NCBI GenBank assembly: GCA_037439785.1
Contig: JBBIVJ010000021.1
Coordinates: 1-64,000, forward strand
Reading direction: 5' to 3'
DNA from: DSVZ01 sp037439785
GTDB lineage: Bacteria; Verrucomicrobiota; Verrucomicrobiia; Limisphaerales; J093
DNA length: 64,000 nt
Part shown: positions 62,697 to 64,000 of the stretch, piece by piece
How positions within the stretch are numbered: position 1 is the first letter of the stretch
Layout of the letters: each line of letters starts with the position of its first letter
Program-made: the position numbers and the translations under genes
The notes under the pieces: generated by a model
Seen by the model: the letters and a program-made list of their open reading frames with translations, nothing else
Databases searched by the model: none
What the model was told of the DNA's origin: nothing

Positions 62697-62722
62697 TGGA
62701 CGATTGAGGATTGACGATTGAC
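62695..62722. repeat. Left 28-bp heptanucleotide array of an inverted pair
   Basis: GATGGAC, GATTGAG, GATTGAC, GATTGAC: four heptads starting at the sdhA stop codon. They are the inverted counterpart of the array at 63161-63188 and together bracket the four-helix-bundle gene. Confidence 0.85.
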
Positions 62723-62803
62723 GTGGAGCTGTGCCGCGGAACGCATCGCCCGCGTTCCGGAGCCTGCCAGCGTGAGTCGGCTGAGAAACCCAGCCAGGTC
62801 GGT

Positions 62804-63196
62804 ATGAGCCCCGATGAAATGAAGCAACGGACGAAGGCTTTTTCGCTCCGGGCACCGAAGCTGGTACAGGCGCTGCCGCGGAGCCGGGTGGGCGACATTC
62901 TCGGCAGGCAGTTGCTGCGTGCCGGCATGTCAGTTGGGGCCAACTACCGAGCCGCCTGCCGGGCCAAATCGCGGGCCGATTTCGTCAACAAGCTCAAGAT
63001 CGTCGAGGAAGAGTGTGATGAAACCCGGTTCTGGCTGGAGCTTGTGACAGAATCAGGGCTCGTCAAGGCCAGCCGTTTGACTGGCTTGATGGCGGAAAGC
63101 GATGCCCTGCTGGCCATCGTGGTCGCCTCCGCCAAAACCGCGCGCGCTTCCGCACCGGGCGTCAACCGTCAATCGTCAACCGTCAATCCCCCATGA
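62804..63196 (+). CDS. Four-helix-bundle protein (S23 / TIGR02436 family) inserted between sdhA and sdhB
   Basis: A 130-aa helical protein: RTKAFSLRAPKLVQALPRSR, VGDILGRQLLRAGMSVGANY, RAACRAKSRADFVNKLKIVE, EECDETRFWLELVTESGL and a final helix with LLAIVVASAKTAR. The family relates to intervening-sequence 23S proteins and to the Avd accessory protein of diversity-generating retroelements; the role of most members is unknown. No reverse transcriptase or variable repeat is nearby. The last 12 residues (GVNRQSSTVNPP) are encoded by the right heptad array and the stop overlaps the sdhB start (ATGA). It is probably a recent insertion. Confidence 0.9.
   Translation: MSPDEMKQRTKAFSLRAPKLVQALPRSRVGDILGRQLLRAGMSVGANYRAACRAKSRADFVNKLKIVEEECDETRFWLELVTESGLVKASRLTGLMAESDALLAIVVASAKTARASAPGVNRQSSTVNPP
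63161..63188. repeat. Right 28-bp heptanucleotide array of an inverted pair
   Basis: GTCAACC, GTCAATC, GTCAACC, GTCAATC: four heptads, the reverse complement of GATTGAC/GGTTGAC. They end 4 nt before the sdhB ATG and overlap the 3' end of the four-helix-bundle gene. Inverted relative to 62695-62722. Confidence 0.88.
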
Positions 63197-63972
63197 AAGT
63201 CCGGCTCAAAGTTTGGCGCCAACCCCACGCCGCAGCCCCCGGCCGCTTCGAGACCTACGACACGCCCGAGCTGAGCCCGAACATGTCGTTCCTCGAAATG
63301 CTCGACGTTGTCAACGAGGACTTCACCACCCGCGGCCTCGATCCCATCGCCTTCGACCACGACTGCCGCGAGGGCATCTGCGGCACCTGTTCCCTGGTCA
63401 TCAACGGCAAACCTCACGGCCCCCACCGCGGCGTGGCCACCTGCCAGACCTACCTGCGCAGCTTCCGGGATGGCGACACCATCCTGGTCGAGCCGTTCCG
63501 CGCCCGGCCCTTTCCCGTCATCAAGGACCTGATCGTCAACCGCAAGGCCCTGGACCGCATCATGCAGGCCGGCGGCTTCATCAGCGTGCGCACCGGCAGC
63601 GCGCCCGATGCCAACGCCATCCCCGTGCCCAAGCCCGATGCCGACCGGGCCATGGACGCCGCCCAGTGCATCGGCTGCGGGGCCTGCGTGGCCGCCTGCA
63701 AAAACGCCAGCGCCATGCTCTTTGTGGCCGCCAAGGTTTTCCACCTGGGCCTCCTGCCCCAGGGCCAGCCTGAGCGCTACCGCCGTGTCGTGGCCATGGT
63801 CGAGCAGATGGACAAGGAAGGCTTCGGCGCCTGCACCGTCACCGGCTCCTGCGAGGCCGTTTGCCCCAAGAGCATCAGCCTGGACTTCATCGCCCGCATG
63901 AACCGCGACTACGCCGTCGCCCTGCTCAAGGGCGTCCAGACCACCCCCGCGCGCGAGCCGGTGGCCGTCTGA
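63193..63972 (+). CDS. sdhB: Succinate dehydrogenase / fumarate reductase iron-sulfur subunit
   Basis: A 259-aa electron-transfer subunit. N-terminal plant-type ferredoxin domain with the [2Fe-2S] cysteines C58, C63, C66 and C84 (DCREGICGTC and ATCQTY), and a C-terminal domain with CIGCGACVAACKNAS and GSCEAVCPKSISLDF for the [4Fe-4S] and [3Fe-4S] clusters. It links SdhA to the SdhC hemes. Its ATG overlaps the stop of the inserted gene, so its translation may now depend on that gene. The window ends 28 nt after its stop. Confidence 0.96.
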   Translation: MKVRLKVWRQPHAAAPGRFETYDTPELSPNMSFLEMLDVVNEDFTTRGLDPIAFDHDCREGICGTCSLVINGKPHGPHRGVATCQTYLRSFRDGDTILVEPFRARPFPVIKDLIVNRKALDRIMQAGGFISVRTGSAPDANAIPVPKPDADRAMDAAQCIGCGACVAACKNASAMLFVAAKVFHLGLLPQGQPERYRRVVAMVEQMDKEGFGACTVTGSCEAVCPKSISLDFIARMNRDYAVALLKGVQTTPAREPVAV

Positions 63973-64000
63973 GGATTCGCCCCACTCTGCACCCGCCCGC

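Noticed and set aside
62804..63196. Accessory gene (avd) of a diversity-generating retroelement
   Set aside because: The four-helix-bundle family matches, but there is no reverse transcriptase, template repeat or variable repeat in the window.

Overview
The window is a very GC-rich (about 70% by eye), gene-dense bacterial chromosome segment. It most resembles a member of the Verrucomicrobiota, probably the Pedosphaera/Limisphaera side. The clues are a prepilin-type N-methylation leader followed by a DUF1559-like body, many secreted proteins typical of that phylum (DUF1080, SMP-30, PQQ-like propellers, Ig and SUMF1 modules), a lone homodimeric PDH E1, an Fkp fucokinase, a SdhCAB complex with a di-heme one-chain anchor, and LpxA plus a porin, which imply an outer membrane. 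The taxonomic call is inference. No phage, transposase, CRISPR array or rRNA was found. One tRNA, tRNA-Thr(UGU), is present.

Layout. 0-9 kb: Fkp, NikR, a NYN-OST-HTH protein, AceE, a DksA-like protein and ribosomal proteins bL33 and bS18. 9-14 kb: SerA overlapping a SurA-like isomerase, a Tat-exported isomerase-fold protein and VanZ. 14-22 kb: a minus-strand operon (two secreted PQQ propellers, DUF3311, SSS symporter, short acyl-adenylating enzyme, cupin) divergent from a MarR regulator across a perfect palindrome. 22-30 kb: a TPR protein, CtpA protease, tRNA-Thr, a GT2 glycosyltransferase, a NagB-like protein, xylose isomerase and YbjQ. 30-38 kb: secreted carbohydrate-related proteins (SUMF1-like, triple-module Ig protein, GH127), then a MagIII/Nth-like glycosylase and an MBL hydrolase coupled by ATGA. 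39-48 kb: YebC, an HpnN-like RND exporter, a DUF4832 protein, a lipoprotein, a pseudopilin, DUF1080, a DUF4160/DUF2442 pair and SMP-30. 48-59.8 kb: housekeeping genes (a frameshifted RlmI-like methyltransferase, FPP synthase, Fmt, Adk, LpxA, porin, PrmC, MurA, HAD). 60-64 kb: sdhC-sdhA-sdhB, interrupted by a four-helix-bundle gene.

Two patterns cut across the window. (1) Several intergenic spaces hold arrays of degenerate heptanucleotides. At 50.9-51.06 kb and 62.7-63.2 kb these form pairs of 28-bp arms, four heptads each, in inverted orientation. The second pair brackets the four-helix-bundle gene exactly between the sdhA stop and the sdhB start. (2) Many genes lack a Shine-Dalgarno but have a TTGnnn-N16/17-TAnnnT-like promoter whose -10 ends only 6-9 nt before the start codon. 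This suggests leaderless or near-leaderless transcripts (nikR, the Tat protein, GH127, DUF1080, prmC and perhaps marR, lpxA and serA).

Working together: the accessory genes describe a sugar-scavenging, polysaccharide-handling heterotroph (fucose salvage, L-arabinofuranoside cleavage, xylose isomerisation, 3-keto-glycoside-type DUF1080, SMP-30 lactonase) with aerobic respiration through succinate dehydrogenase. The MarR-controlled operon looks like a substrate-uptake and activation unit, probably for an organic or aromatic acid, and is the best candidate for an undescribed pathway here.
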